From an uncultured bacterium (lineage in GTDB: Bacteria > Bacillota > Negativicutes > Veillonellales > Veillonellaceae): DNA of 41,698 nucleotides. The first letter of the stretch is position 1, and every line of letters begins with the position of its first letter. The stretch lies in assembly GCA_905214495.1 (NCBI GenBank), contig CAJMLW010000015.1:1-41698 (forward strand). The letters are read 5' to 3'. The translations under genes were made by a program, and so were the position numbers. The notes beneath the pieces are model-generated. The model did not search any database, was not told the DNA's origin, and saw only the letters and a program-made list of their open reading frames with translations. Shown here one piece after another: positions 25,322 through 33,868 of this stretch.

Positions 25322-25693
25322 TTATACTTCCGCGATAACTTCCACTTCTACTGCTACACCCAATGGAAGATCTTTTACAGCCACGCAAGAGCGAGCTGGT
25401 TTAGATGTAAAATATTTTGCATATACTTCGTTGAATGGTTTGAAGTCATTGATATCAGCTAGGAAGCAGGTTGTTTTGATAACCTTGGAGAAATCAGAAC
25501 CAGCTTCTGCTAATACAGCTTCAATATTTTTGCATACTTGTTCAGTTTGTGCTTCGATACCGCCTTCAACTACGGAACCTGTAGCAGGATTAATCGCTAC
25601 TTGACCAGAAGCAAACAAAAAACCACCGGATACTTTAGCTTGGGAATAGGGGCCTACTGCTGCAGGCGCTTTATCTGTGTGAATTGTTTTCAT
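25322..25693 (-). CDS. ridA: RidA/YjgF enamine/imine deaminase
   Basis: RidA hydrolyses reactive 2-aminoacrylate and similar enamines to 2-oxo acids and ammonia, protecting PLP enzymes. The 123 residues contain AAVGPYSQAK, FLFASGQVAINP and the catalytic Arg101 in PARSCVAVKDLP, ending VEVEVIAEV as is usual. AGAAGGAG precedes the ATG. It is the first gene of a two-gene operon with the desulfidase. Confidence 0.95.
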   Translation of the reverse strand: MKTIHTDKAPAAVGPYSQAKVSGGFLFASGQVAINPATGSVVEGGIEAQTEQVCKNIEAVLAEAGSDFSKVIKTTCFLADINDFKPFNEVYAKYFTSKPARSCVAVKDLPLGVAVEVEVIAEV

Positions 25694-25768
25694 AATACGA
25701 CTCCTTCTTTACAATATATACATATATAAAAATTATTATATATTAGTATCGATATTTTTCAATATATT

Positions 25769-26593
25769 TTATTTAATAGATTTGAAAGCATCTGCAAAAA
25801 TCGGCATAAAGTATTGACGTTGTACATCGCTAGTCAATGCCAAAAACAATGTTGGTTTTTCTGGGTTCATTACAAGTGCCGCTTTTGCATAATATGGGAA
25901 TTTGATACCTTCCGCATCAACTAAAACGCGAGAACCTACGGTATATGTTTGATACTTTGTATTATTCATTTTCTCCATTTGTTCTGTATTTTCAACAGTG
26001 ACTGTAGTAGGATTTTTGCTTTCACCAACTATACCGATAGCAGCACTATGATTTTTACCAGCACTCACATATACAGAACCCGGAATATTTTTATCTGGCA
26101 ATGTATATGTTTTAGTTTCTCTTGGCAACAGATTATTAACTGTAGTCAACATGAGCTGTTCTGTCATCGGATCCAATTCACCATTATTGAGTATGGCTAA
26201 TACAGGAAGGACAGACGCATTAGCCTTAGGATTATCAAACAAAGTATTTGCTGCCGTTTTTAGATCTACGGCCACCAATAATGCGTCCTTTTGGCCAGTT
26301 TTATCTTCCCCTTGTAATTGATATACATCATAGGAAACGCCCATATAATTAAGCACAGATAATACTTCATCATTACTTTGACGTGTACTTTTCTTCGTAG
26401 ATGGTTTCGCATTATCCTTGATAAGCAAATCCTTGATAATGTCCACAGAATCTGTATTAGATGCGGTTGCCACCGTAACGGCATTAGGAACAGACATTGT
26501 CCCTGCTAATGTTTTTACATCCTTTGCGCCTGCAAAACTAGTCACAGCACCAACTAAACACGCTGCTAATACAAGAGTTTTTAATGGTTTCAT
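25769..26593 (-). CDS. Secreted protein of unknown function (paralogue B)
   Basis: I do not recognise this 274-residue protein. A signal peptide is clear: MKPLKTLVLAACLVGAVTSF, then AGA. It appears to be a divergent copy of the preceding gene's product. Both share a YxxYQLxGxxxxG block (here YDVYQLQGEDKTG) and a C-terminal LAxTxDxxRxY...F...KSxK pattern (here LALTSDVQRQYF...ADAFKSIK). The start ATG overlaps the stop of the upstream gene by one base (TAATG), so they are co-translated. The product is probably periplasmic or outer-membrane associated. Confidence 0.8.
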   Translation of the reverse strand: MKPLKTLVLAACLVGAVTSFAGAKDVKTLAGTMSVPNAVTVATASNTDSVDIIKDLLIKDNAKPSTKKSTRQSNDEVLSVLNYMGVSYDVYQLQGEDKTGQKDALLVAVDLKTAANTLFDNPKANASVLPVLAILNNGELDPMTEQLMLTTVNNLLPRETKTYTLPDKNIPGSVYVSAGKNHSAAIGIVGESKNPTTVTVENTEQMEKMNNTKYQTYTVGSRVLVDAEGIKFPYYAKAALVMNPEKPTLFLALTSDVQRQYFMPIFADAFKSIK

Positions 26594-27537
26594 TATTTAT
26601 TGCCTCCCTTTAAGGATTTTAAGCCATACATGGTTTCAAACTGACCCGACCAATAATCTCGGCTCGTATCTTCGGTAGCCAAAATTTGTACCGTAATACC
26701 CTCATTTTGTGGCATTGCATACATAGTTAAGCTACCAGGTAATACAAAGCCATCATAACGTAAGCTGCCACGCATATTCATACCAGCTATAGTACCAAAT
26801 TTAGATGTATACGGTTTAGATGATATTTCTGTGGCACCCATTGTAAAGTTTGGAATGACTCTCTTAAAAAACTCTACACCTTCTTGAATGCTTTCCTTGT
26901 CCTTTTGTGATAATGATGCATCCTGCATAGCACTTTGTTGTATTGTTTTAATCATATCCCGATGCATAGTAGCATTTAGGTTTGCTATTTGAGGTTCTAA
27001 TATCTTGCGATCAAGCGTAGTTATGGCCATTTTAGAAATAAACTTCTCTGCATTAGATTTTGTGTAAGGCTCGCTAACAGATTGTACTTTCACTTGTTTA
27101 TCGGCCATTGCTGCGTTAACAATTTGAGTAGTTGTGCGATCGAAATAATTAATCGCATCTTTATTTATATTATACGTAAACAGCCATCCCGTATGATGAC
27201 CTAATGCACTATCGCCAGACAATTGATAAAAACTATATCCGTCTACAACAGTACCTTTAAATTCTTCTTTTACCATTGGATAGGATGTTTTTATACGGTC
27301 ATTCATAGATTTTACAACTCGTTCATTAGCAGTTTGAATCACCTTATTTTGTTCTTTGGTTCTAAAAGTAGGATTTGTGGGAATCGTGTCTATAGCTGTT
27401 ACGTGTACACCATTATTAGTGGTAGCGTACTGACCATAGCCTAAATCGATTGTATCGGCACAGGTTACAGCCGCCATACCTACCGTTAAGCAAGTCGCAC
27501 AAGCTAGCGTCATTACCTTCTTACTCCACATTTTCAT
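26593..27537 (-). CDS. Secreted protein of unknown function (paralogue A)
   Basis: This unrecognised 314-residue protein starts with a signal peptide (MKMWSKKVMTLACATCLTVG, then cleavage after about TCA). The mature part has YSFYQLSGDSALGHHTG, a middle helical part rich in Gln, Lys and Ser, and the C-terminal LATEDTSRDYWSGQFETMYG with LKSLK. These blocks match the next gene in the same order. GAGGTGAG precedes the ATG. Two neighbouring Cys residues lie in the signal region without a clear lipobox. It may be part of a family expanded in this genus. Confidence 0.8.
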   Translation of the reverse strand: MKMWSKKVMTLACATCLTVGMAAVTCADTIDLGYGQYATTNNGVHVTAIDTIPTNPTFRTKEQNKVIQTANERVVKSMNDRIKTSYPMVKEEFKGTVVDGYSFYQLSGDSALGHHTGWLFTYNINKDAINYFDRTTTQIVNAAMADKQVKVQSVSEPYTKSNAEKFISKMAITTLDRKILEPQIANLNATMHRDMIKTIQQSAMQDASLSQKDKESIQEGVEFFKRVIPNFTMGATEISSKPYTSKFGTIAGMNMRGSLRYDGFVLPGSLTMYAMPQNEGITVQILATEDTSRDYWSGQFETMYGLKSLKGGNK

Positions 27538-27740
27538 AGTCTCACCTCGTGAATATATACATTGAATTATATAAGTAAGTTTAAATTAAGAATTTTAAAT
27601 ATACATATAATATTATACTATATAATTGTACTAACATGATAGGTACACCAAATTTACATTTCTCCTAATGTACTATACAATACTTAGTGATAAGAAAACG
27701 TATTTTTAGCAGAAAGGAGCTGGCATTTCGCCACACTATT

Positions 27741-28637
27741 ATGATACAAGAATTAATTCCACTTACTAGGCCACGCACATTGGCCGCTGCACTGGGTCCA
27801 ACCATCTTAGGTGCCGCATTTAGTTATTACGCCTTTGGTGCACTTCATGGCACAGGACTTGCCATATTCCATACAATTCTTATATTTTTAGCTGTCGTAT
27901 CGGCTCAGATCATCGCCAATTTATGGAATGAATTAAAAGATTTTAAATCCGGCCTTGATGCGGGGCAAAAAATAGGTAATGCGGGGTCCCTTACACGTGG
28001 TGCGGTAACGCCAAAACTCATCTCCACTATGATTAAGGTTCTTATGATTGTACCTATCATTATTGGTCTCTACCTATCAGCTACCATTACATGGTGGTAC
28101 ATTCCAGCCGGTATTATCTGTATTTTAATTAGTTTTTTGTATTCAGGCGGCCCAAAGCCAATTTCTCGTACACCATTTGGGGAAATCTCATCCGGTATCG
28201 CCATGGGTTTTGCTATTGTCCTAATTACAGGCTATGCGTGGACGCGTGAACTTTCACTAGCATTCTTAATCCCTGCACTACCAGCTACCCTATTAGTTGG
28301 ATCTATCATGCTCACCAACAATATTCGAGATATTCGAAACGATGAAAACCATGGTCGTCGCACATTACCAATTGTATTAGGTCGCGACCGCGCCATCAGC
28401 CTTATGAGCATCACCTATATTTTCAACTTCTTCTGGATTGGCGCATGGATTTATTTGAAAGTTCTTCCAATCCCAGCATTACTCGCATTACTAGCCATCA
28501 TCCCAGCATTTAAAACCATCAAAACATTCTACACCCATGTAGACGAAATCGAATTAGATAAAGCCATGGGTACCACTGCTGGTGCCGCTATGCTATACCA
28601 ATTACTATTGAGTATAGGACTCATTATTAGCCGTTAA
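27741..28637 (+). CDS. UbiA-family prenyltransferase (MenA-like)
   Basis: MenA attaches a polyprenyl chain to 1,4-dihydroxy-2-naphthoate in menaquinone synthesis, at the membrane. The 298 residues have about eight membrane helices and both Asp-rich motifs: NLWNELKDFKSGLD and TNNIRDIRNDENHGRRTLP. It begins IQELIPLTRPRTLAAALGP, like MenA. The start is uncertain: the only clear ribosome site (AGAAAGGAG, 27711-27719) is 21 bases before this ATG, while a GTG at 27687 lies upstream of it. No other men genes are in the window, so a different aromatic acceptor is possible. Confidence 0.82.
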   Translation: MIQELIPLTRPRTLAAALGPTILGAAFSYYAFGALHGTGLAIFHTILIFLAVVSAQIIANLWNELKDFKSGLDAGQKIGNAGSLTRGAVTPKLISTMIKVLMIVPIIIGLYLSATITWWYIPAGIICILISFLYSGGPKPISRTPFGEISSGIAMGFAIVLITGYAWTRELSLAFLIPALPATLLVGSIMLTNNIRDIRNDENHGRRTLPIVLGRDRAISLMSITYIFNFFWIGAWIYLKVLPIPALLALLAIIPAFKTIKTFYTHVDEIELDKAMGTTAGAAMLYQLLLSIGLIISR

Positions 28638-28658
28638 CCAAACTAAAATACGATAATC

Positions 28659-28752
28659 AGAGGAGCTACCACTCAAAGCCTCCACCGGCCGGGTCTGACT
28701 TCGGCCTTCAGCCTCAGCAGGGCCAAAGTCGGTTTTGAGTGGTAGCTCCTCT
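28659..28752 (+). repeat. 94-nt hairpin element with a perfect 19-bp stem
   Basis: AGAGGAGCTACCACTCAAA (28659-28677) pairs perfectly with its complement at 28734-28752. Inside is a second stem, 28695-28706 with 28721-28732, carrying one mismatch and one wobble and a 14-nt loop. The interior is GC-rich compared with the flanks. It may act as the prenyltransferase terminator, but the T run after it is poor. Its compact, GC-rich form resembles an extragenic palindromic repeat or miniature element. Confidence 0.7.
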
Positions 28753-28766
28753 TTCTATATAACTTT

Positions 28767-28782
28767 TAGTTATGGATAACTA
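28767..28782. promoter_or_regulatory. Palindrome upstream of metQ
   Basis: TAGTTATGGATAACTA is a perfect inverted repeat of 7-bp arms around GG. It overlaps a second ATAACT/AGTTAT repeat starting just before it (about 28759). It ends 14 bases before the metQ -35, a good place for a methionine-responsive regulator. That role is inferred. Confidence 0.4.
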
Positions 28783-28796
28783 CTAATAATACATAC

Positions 28797-28825
28797 TTGC
28801 ATGATGGGAAATAATTTAGTACTAT
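28797..28825 (+). promoter_or_regulatory. Probable promoter of metQ
   Basis: TTGCAT (28797-28802), a 17-bp spacer and TACTAT (28820-28825) lie 47 bases before the metQ ATG. The -10 match is only moderate. I see no SAM riboswitch or T-box in the leader. Confidence 0.5.
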
Positions 28826-28872
28826 AGGCTTATCGAATTACATTTAATTTTCTCGAAAAGGAGAGTGTTTGT

Positions 28873-29694
28873 ATGAACAAATTTTTAGCATTAGCGGCTA
28901 CTGTCGTTCTCGGTGGTGCGCTATTAATCGCAGGTTGCGGCAGTGATACTAATAAAGCGGCTAACAGCGGTGACAAACAAGTATTAAAAATTGGTGCTAC
29001 TGCAGTACCACATGCGGAAATCTTAGAACAAGTAAAACCAATTTTAGCGAAAGATAACATCGATTTACAAATCACTGAATTCACTGATTACAATACACCA
29101 AATCTTGCATTGGGTGATAAAGAAATCGACGCTAACTTCTTCCAACATGTACCATACATGGACGAATTCGCAAAAGCACATAACCTTCCTCTAGTATCTG
29201 CTGGTGGCGTTCATCTTGAACCAATGGGCTTATATTCCCGTCAAGTCAAAGATTTAAAAGACCTTCCTAAGGGTGCAAAAATCGCTATTCCTAATGACCC
29301 TACAAACGGTGGTCGTGCATTATTGTTATTACAAAAAGCTGGTCTTATCACATTGAAAGACTCCAATAATATCTTATCCACTGTACAAGATATCGCTTCT
29401 AACCCTAATGGTTACCAATTCGTAGAATTAGAAGCAGCTCAAGTGCCTCGTTCCATCGACGATGTTGCATTAGCAGCTATCAACACAAACTTTGCATTGA
29501 ATGCAGGTCTTAACCCTAGCAAAGATGCATTGTTCATCGAATCTAACGATTCCCCTTACGTAAATATCGTAACTGTTCTTAAAGGCAATGAAAACGACCC
29601 TCGCATCAAGAAATTGATGGAAGCTCTTCATAGCCCTGAAATCAAAAAATTCATTCAAGATAAATACCAAGGTGCAATTGTTCCTGCATTCTAA
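28873..29694 (+). CDS. metQ: Methionine-binding lipoprotein
   Basis: MetQ captures methionine outside the inner membrane and hands it to MetNI. The 273 residues carry a lipoprotein signal with lipobox LIAGC (lipidated Cys22). The NlpA-type body follows: LKIGATAVPHAEILEQVKP, DANFFQHVPYMDEF, EPMGLYSRQ, IAIPNDPTNGGRALLLLQ and INTNFALNAGL. GGAGAG precedes the ATG. The gene has its own promoter and terminator, apart from metNI. Confidence 0.95.
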   Translation: MNKFLALAATVVLGGALLIAGCGSDTNKAANSGDKQVLKIGATAVPHAEILEQVKPILAKDNIDLQITEFTDYNTPNLALGDKEIDANFFQHVPYMDEFAKAHNLPLVSAGGVHLEPMGLYSRQVKDLKDLPKGAKIAIPNDPTNGGRALLLLQKAGLITLKDSNNILSTVQDIASNPNGYQFVELEAAQVPRSIDDVALAAINTNFALNAGLNPSKDALFIESNDSPYVNIVTVLKGNENDPRIKKLMEALHSPEIKKFIQDKYQGAIVPAF

Positions 29695-29712
29695 TGGTCA
29701 TTATCTTATGCT

Positions 29713-29746
29713 AAAAGGCTGGAGCCACGTGACTCCAGCCTTTTTC
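29713..29746 (+). terminator. Terminator of metQ
   Basis: AAAAGGCTGGAG pairs with CTCCAGCCTTTT around an 8-base loop, with a T run. It serves metQ and, on the other strand, cdd. Confidence 0.92.
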
Positions 29747-29758
29747 TTATACTACATT

Positions 29759-30163
29759 CTATTTACCCATTACATCACAGTCTGAAAAACTAAATGGCAA
29801 TAGATCTTCAATAGATACTATTTCCATATTCCCCTTCAAATTTGCCATGATAATCGTTGGAATTTTAAACTCCTTCATGACTTGACGACAAGCACCACAT
29901 GGTGAGCAAGGCCCTTCCGTATCTGCAACTACGGCAAGGGCTTTAAACTTTCTATGGCCTTCCGATATAGCTTTAAAAATAGCGGTCCTTTCAGCACAAT
30001 TAGTAAGTCCATAAGATGCATTTTCTATATTACACCCTTTGTAGATAGTACCATCTTCACATAAAAGTGCCGCCCCTACAGCAAAATTAGAATAGGGACT
30101 GTAAGATTGTTGACGAGCCTCTATGGCACACTCTATTAGCTGCTGTACATCTTGTTTTATCAC
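29759..30163 (-). CDS. cdd: Cytidine deaminase
   Basis: Cdd turns cytidine and deoxycytidine into uridine and deoxyuridine. The 134 residues have the zinc motifs NCAERTAIF and PCSPCGACRQ (three zinc Cys and the catalytic Glu). A GTG start at 30161-30163 is preferred, with AAAGGGGG 8 bases ahead. The TTG two codons earlier is too close to that site. It starts 14 bases after deoA as the last gene of the deoC-deoA-cdd cluster. Confidence 0.93.
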   Translation of the reverse strand: MIKQDVQQLIECAIEARQQSYSPYSNFAVGAALLCEDGTIYKGCNIENASYGLTNCAERTAIFKAISEGHRKFKALAVVADTEGPCSPCGACRQVMKEFKIPTIIMANLKGNMEIVSIEDLLPFSFSDCDVMGK

Positions 30164-30177
30164 AATCAATTCCCCCT

Positions 30178-31479
30178 TTATTCTACGACAGCCAATATAG
30201 TATCTCGGCTTACAGGTTTTTCTAAGCCAATTGTCAGAGCTTGTACATAGGCATGCGCTGCACCTTCAAATAAACTTTCATCATCGGCATATAACGTGGC
30301 AATTACATCGCCCTCTGCTATAACATCACCGGTTTTCTTATGCATTACAATTCCAGCTGTCATATCGATGGGGCCATCTTTTACAGTTCGACCTGCTCCT
30401 AGCATGACCGATGCGATACCACAAGCCTCTGTATCCATATGTGTAATATAACCTGCACTAGGTGTCTTAATATCATAAGTAAATTGAGATTGACCTAATA
30501 AAGAAATATCGTCGACGACATGACCATTTCCCCCCTGGGAGATAATGAGGTCTCGCAACTTAGCTAACCCCTCTCCATTTTGCAACGCAGTCTGCACTTT
30601 AGCGTAACAAGTATCATAATCACCTTTTTCACTCATCACTAATAAATACGCTGCCATGACAAGACATTCATCAGTCAAATCACGTGGCCCACATGCTCTT
30701 AAGGTTTGAATGACCTCTGCAATCTCTAAAGCATTTCCAATAGCATACCCCAATGGTCGATCCATATCTGTAATAACAGCTTTAACAATTCGCTTATTTT
30801 CCCGACCAATATCTACCATCGTCTGTGCTAATGTATGAGCTTCATCTAAAGATTTCATAAACGCTCCACTGCCAACTTTAACATCTAGTAAAATGGCATC
30901 GGCACCGGAAGCGAGTTTTTTACTCATAATCGATGATGCAATAAGAGGAATACTATCCACTGTAGCCGTTACATCACGTAGAGCATAGATTTTCTTATCC
31001 GCTGGCGCAATATTACTAGATTGACCAATGACTGCAACACCAATATTGTTAACTTGATTTCTAAAGGCCTCTTCTGAAAGTTCTGTTTTTAGGCCTGGTA
31101 TAGATTCCATTTTATCTATGGTACCACCCGTATGACCAAGTCCACGACCTGACATTTTAGCGACTACACCACCACAGGCTGCGACCAAAGAGGCGATAAC
31201 AAGTGTAGTTTTATCACCTACTCCACCGGTACTATGCTTATCTACTTTAATGCCCTTAATGGCCGATAAATTAACCATATCCCCCGAATGAGCCATAGCC
31301 ATAGTAAACGTACCTAGTTCTTTTGTTGTCATGCCTTTAAACATGACGGCCATAAGAAACGCACTCATTTGATAATCAGGAATATTCCCTTCTACATAAC
31401 CACGTATTAACCACTGTATTTCTTTATTAGATAGCTCAATCCCTTGTCGTTTTTTGAGTATCACATCATACATTCTCAT
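30178..31479 (-). CDS. deoA: Pyrimidine-nucleoside/thymidine phosphorylase
   Basis: The enzyme splits thymidine, deoxyuridine or uridine with phosphate into base and (deoxy)ribose-1-phosphate. The 433 residues are the normal length. The family signature SGRGLGHTGGTIDKMESIPG is complete, with KVDKHSTGGVGDKT for phosphate binding and SSIMSKKLASGADAILLDVK. Sequence alone does not separate a thymidine-specific DeoA from the broader pyrimidine-nucleoside phosphorylase Pdp, and Firmicutes usually have the latter. It sits between deoC and cdd. Confidence 0.92.
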   Translation of the reverse strand: MRMYDVILKKRQGIELSNKEIQWLIRGYVEGNIPDYQMSAFLMAVMFKGMTTKELGTFTMAMAHSGDMVNLSAIKGIKVDKHSTGGVGDKTTLVIASLVAACGGVVAKMSGRGLGHTGGTIDKMESIPGLKTELSEEAFRNQVNNIGVAVIGQSSNIAPADKKIYALRDVTATVDSIPLIASSIMSKKLASGADAILLDVKVGSGAFMKSLDEAHTLAQTMVDIGRENKRIVKAVITDMDRPLGYAIGNALEIAEVIQTLRACGPRDLTDECLVMAAYLLVMSEKGDYDTCYAKVQTALQNGEGLAKLRDLIISQGGNGHVVDDISLLGQSQFTYDIKTPSAGYITHMDTEACGIASVMLGAGRTVKDGPIDMTAGIVMHKKTGDVIAEGDVIATLYADDESLFEGAAHAYVQALTIGLEKPVSRDTILAVVE

Positions 31480-31493
31480 ATGTTACCTACAAA

Positions 31494-31534
31494 GGGCTGT
31501 AAGGAATTACACAATGTAAGTTCCATTACAGCCC
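31494..31534 (-). other. Intercistronic hairpin between deoC and deoA
   Basis: GGGCTGTAA pairs perfectly with TTACAGCCC, with an inner GGAA/TTCC stem. It has only TTT after it, so it may partly terminate transcription or protect deoC mRNA rather than end the operon. Confidence 0.6.
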
Positions 31535-31562
31535 CCTTTCTATACGTTATATACTACGTAAT

Positions 31563-32225
31563 CTATAGAGTTTCATTCAATCTATTTTTTAATAGCCCTA
31601 CAGCAGCACTTGCCCCAATTCGTGTACATCCAGCCTCAATATAAGCTTTCATTGCCTCAACGGAACGAATACCACCAGCAGCTTTAATTTGTACACTAGG
31701 GCCAATGTACTTCTTAAACAATTGTACATCCTCTAATGTAGCACCACCGCTTCCAAATCCAGTCGATGTCTTAATAAAATCAGCACCTCCATTGGTGACA
31801 CAATGACACAGTTCAATTTTTTCTTCATTCGTTAAGAAACAAGCCTCGATGATAACCTTTAAAATTTTATCACCACATACGGCTTTAAGGGCCTTAATTT
31901 CCTCTGTTATAGAATGAAAATCACCTTGTTTAGCATCACCTAGGTTGATGACCATATCAATTTCTGACGCACCTTCTGCAATAGCTTGTTTCGCTTCCAT
32001 CACCTTGGATTCTGTCGTTTGATAACCTAAGGGAAACCCTACAACAGTACATACATTTAATTCCGGATATGCATTATGTACTGATTCTACAAAATCTGGT
32101 GGAATACATACAGATGCTGTGTCATATGTTAACGCTTCTTCGCATATAACCTTAATCTCGTCCCATGTAGCGACAGGATTTAATAATGTATGATCCACAT
32201 AGGTTAATAGTTCTTTACCTAACAT
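31563..32225 (-). CDS. deoC: Deoxyribose-phosphate aldolase
   Basis: DeoC splits 2-deoxyribose-5-phosphate to acetaldehyde and glyceraldehyde-3-phosphate, feeding nucleoside sugar into glycolysis. The 220 residues show YVDHTLLNP at the start, SVCIPPDFV, TVVGFPLGYQ, EIDMVINLGD, KVIIEACFL and the Schiff-base Lys in DFIKTSTGFG, then IKAAGGIR. The ATG at 32223-32225 follows GGAGGT. An ATG four codons earlier overlaps that site and was rejected. It is first in the deoC-deoA-cdd cluster. Confidence 0.95.
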   Translation of the reverse strand: MLGKELLTYVDHTLLNPVATWDEIKVICEEALTYDTASVCIPPDFVESVHNAYPELNVCTVVGFPLGYQTTESKVMEAKQAIAEGASEIDMVINLGDAKQGDFHSITEEIKALKAVCGDKILKVIIEACFLTNEEKIELCHCVTNGGADFIKTSTGFGSGGATLEDVQLFKKYIGPSVQIKAAGGIRSVEAMKAYIEAGCTRIGASAAVGLLKNRLNETL

Positions 32226-32287
32226 GACTACCTCCAAAATAATCTATTTTTCTATCAGGATTAGTTACAATCATAACAGAGCAGTCT

Positions 32288-32917
32288 TTAGAAAAATGAC
32301 ATCTGCTCTGGTTCAGGTTCTTTATGTAATTCTGCTTGTGCAGCTTTATTTTTTTCATCGATAAATGGTTCAAGAGGTACGCCTGTTTTTGAAAGTAGTT
32401 CAGGTAGTGAGTTTGCCCCTTTCAAGCGAGCTGCCTCGATAGCAACCTTAGCACAAGTTTCAGCATCATCTAAAGCATAGTGATGCTTAAATTCTACGCC
32501 TAAGTACGCCGCCATTGTGTTCAATTTGTGATTTACCAAATCGGGCCATACGGCACGAGAAATTTTTACAGTACACGCATAATCAAGTTCTGGCCAAGGA
32601 ATTTTATAATAATCAAGAGTGGCTCGCAATACATTCATATCGAATTTTGCATTATGGGCAATCATGATTTTTCCCTTCAAATGATTGTCATAGATAGCAG
32701 GCCATAACTGATCAAATGTCTTTTCATGCAACACTTCTTTAGGTTCAATTCCATGAATTTCAATGCATTCTGGGTCAAAGGACATAAACGGTGGTTTAAT
32801 AAGACTATACGCTTTTTTTGTAATCTGCCCATTTTCAACGGTAATAACCGCTAAGGAACAGGCGCTATTTTTATATTTATTAGCTGTTTCAAAATCCAAT
32901 GCTACAAAATCTAACAT
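32288..32917 (-). CDS. DEDDh 3'-5' exonuclease (DnaQ/epsilon-like) with a clamp-binding-like tail
   Basis: The 209 residues carry the exonuclease motifs: ALDFET (Exo I), IAHNAKFDMNVL (Exo II) and HHYALDDAETCA (Exo III, DEDDh type). A short linker of Glu, Pro and Lys leads to the C-terminal EPEQMSFF. This resembles the sliding-clamp (DnaN) binding motif QxxLF found at the ends of repair and replication enzymes. It may be a stand-alone proofreading or repair exonuclease. It lies upstream of deoC on the same strand with 62 bases between. Confidence 0.88.
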   Translation of the reverse strand: MLDFVALDFETANKYKNSACSLAVITVENGQITKKAYSLIKPPFMSFDPECIEIHGIEPKEVLHEKTFDQLWPAIYDNHLKGKIMIAHNAKFDMNVLRATLDYYKIPWPELDYACTVKISRAVWPDLVNHKLNTMAAYLGVEFKHHYALDDAETCAKVAIEAARLKGANSLPELLSKTGVPLEPFIDEKNKAAQAELHKEPEPEQMSFF

Positions 32918-33064
32918 GGTAATCCTTTCTTAGCTACTAACAACATATTATATACATACGTCCGATATACATATATCAACTTATATTAGGAATCATCTTC
33001 ACTTCTGTGTTTATTATATCATGAACGCGAAGAAAATCGATGTATAAAGGCAGTTCTTAAGCCG

Positions 33065-33113
33065 ACTTTCACAACGGATTTTCATTGACAGGACGCCCTA
33101 TTCTATGTGAAAA
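33065..33113. promoter_or_regulatory. ACTTTCACA ... TGTGAAAA pair upstream of pyrF
   Basis: ACTTTCACA (33065-33073) and TGTGAAAA (33106-33113) form a widely spaced inverted pair between the exonuclease and pyrF genes. The left half is part of the TTGTGAAAGT 10-mer seen before speD and dat. A TTGACA occurs between the halves, without an obvious -10. Confidence 0.3.
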
Positions 33114-33148
33114 TTATTTAGATATATATGTACTATGGAGGTTATAAC

Positions 33149-33868
33149 ATGGCAGATGACAGATTAATCGTCGCCCTCGACGTATCCACAATGGATGCGA
33201 TGAAATCTATCGTGTCCTCACTAGGGGACTCCGTTAGTTTCTACAAGGTGGGCATGGAATTATTCTACGCCGAAGGGGACCAAACGGTTCGCTATTTGCA
33301 AGAGCACGGCAAACATGTATTTCTCGATTTGAAATTACATGATATTCCTAATACGGTGGCCCATGGCGTATCTTCCCTTACTCGTTTAGGCGCCAATTTA
33401 ATTACCATTCATGGTCAAGGTGGCCCTATTATGATGAAAGCTGCCGCCGAGGCTGCTCGTGAAAGCGCTGAAAAACTAGGCATCGAACGTCCAAAACTAT
33501 TAGCGATTACCGTATTAACAAGCTTTGATAACGAATCTTGGTCATCTATTGGTGGTCAATTACCAATTGCGGATCAAGTCATTCGCCTTGCAAAACTTGC
33601 AAAAGAATCCGGTATGGACGGTGTTGTATGTTCCGCTTTGGAAGCTAAGATGATTCGCGAAGCCTGTGGACCAGATTTCCTTATCGTTACACCAGGTATT
33701 CGCCCATCCTTTGCAGCCACAAATGACCAAAAGCGCATTGCTACACCATCTAGTGCCTTGCAGGATGGTGCATCTCGCCTTGTTATTGGCCGACCTATTA
33801 CACAAGCTGAACATCCACAAGAGGCGGTACGTTTAATTATTGAAGAAATGGAGAGTGTATCCAAATGA
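33149..33868 (+). CDS. pyrF: Orotidine 5'-phosphate decarboxylase
   Basis: PyrF makes UMP from OMP, the last step of de novo pyrimidine synthesis. The 239 residues match the family: RLIVALDVST, KVGMELFY, and the catalytic DLKLHDIPNT (Asp60, Lys62, Asp65). VVCSALEA and VTPGIRP, then LVIGRPIT close the barrel. The ATG at 33149 follows GGAGGTT. The earlier ATG (33128) has no such site. It overlaps pyrE by 4 bases. Confidence 0.96.
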   Translation: MADDRLIVALDVSTMDAMKSIVSSLGDSVSFYKVGMELFYAEGDQTVRYLQEHGKHVFLDLKLHDIPNTVAHGVSSLTRLGANLITIHGQGGPIMMKAAAEAARESAEKLGIERPKLLAITVLTSFDNESWSSIGGQLPIADQVIRLAKLAKESGMDGVVCSALEAKMIREACGPDFLIVTPGIRPSFAATNDQKRIATPSSALQDGASRLVIGRPITQAEHPQEAVRLIIEEMESVSK

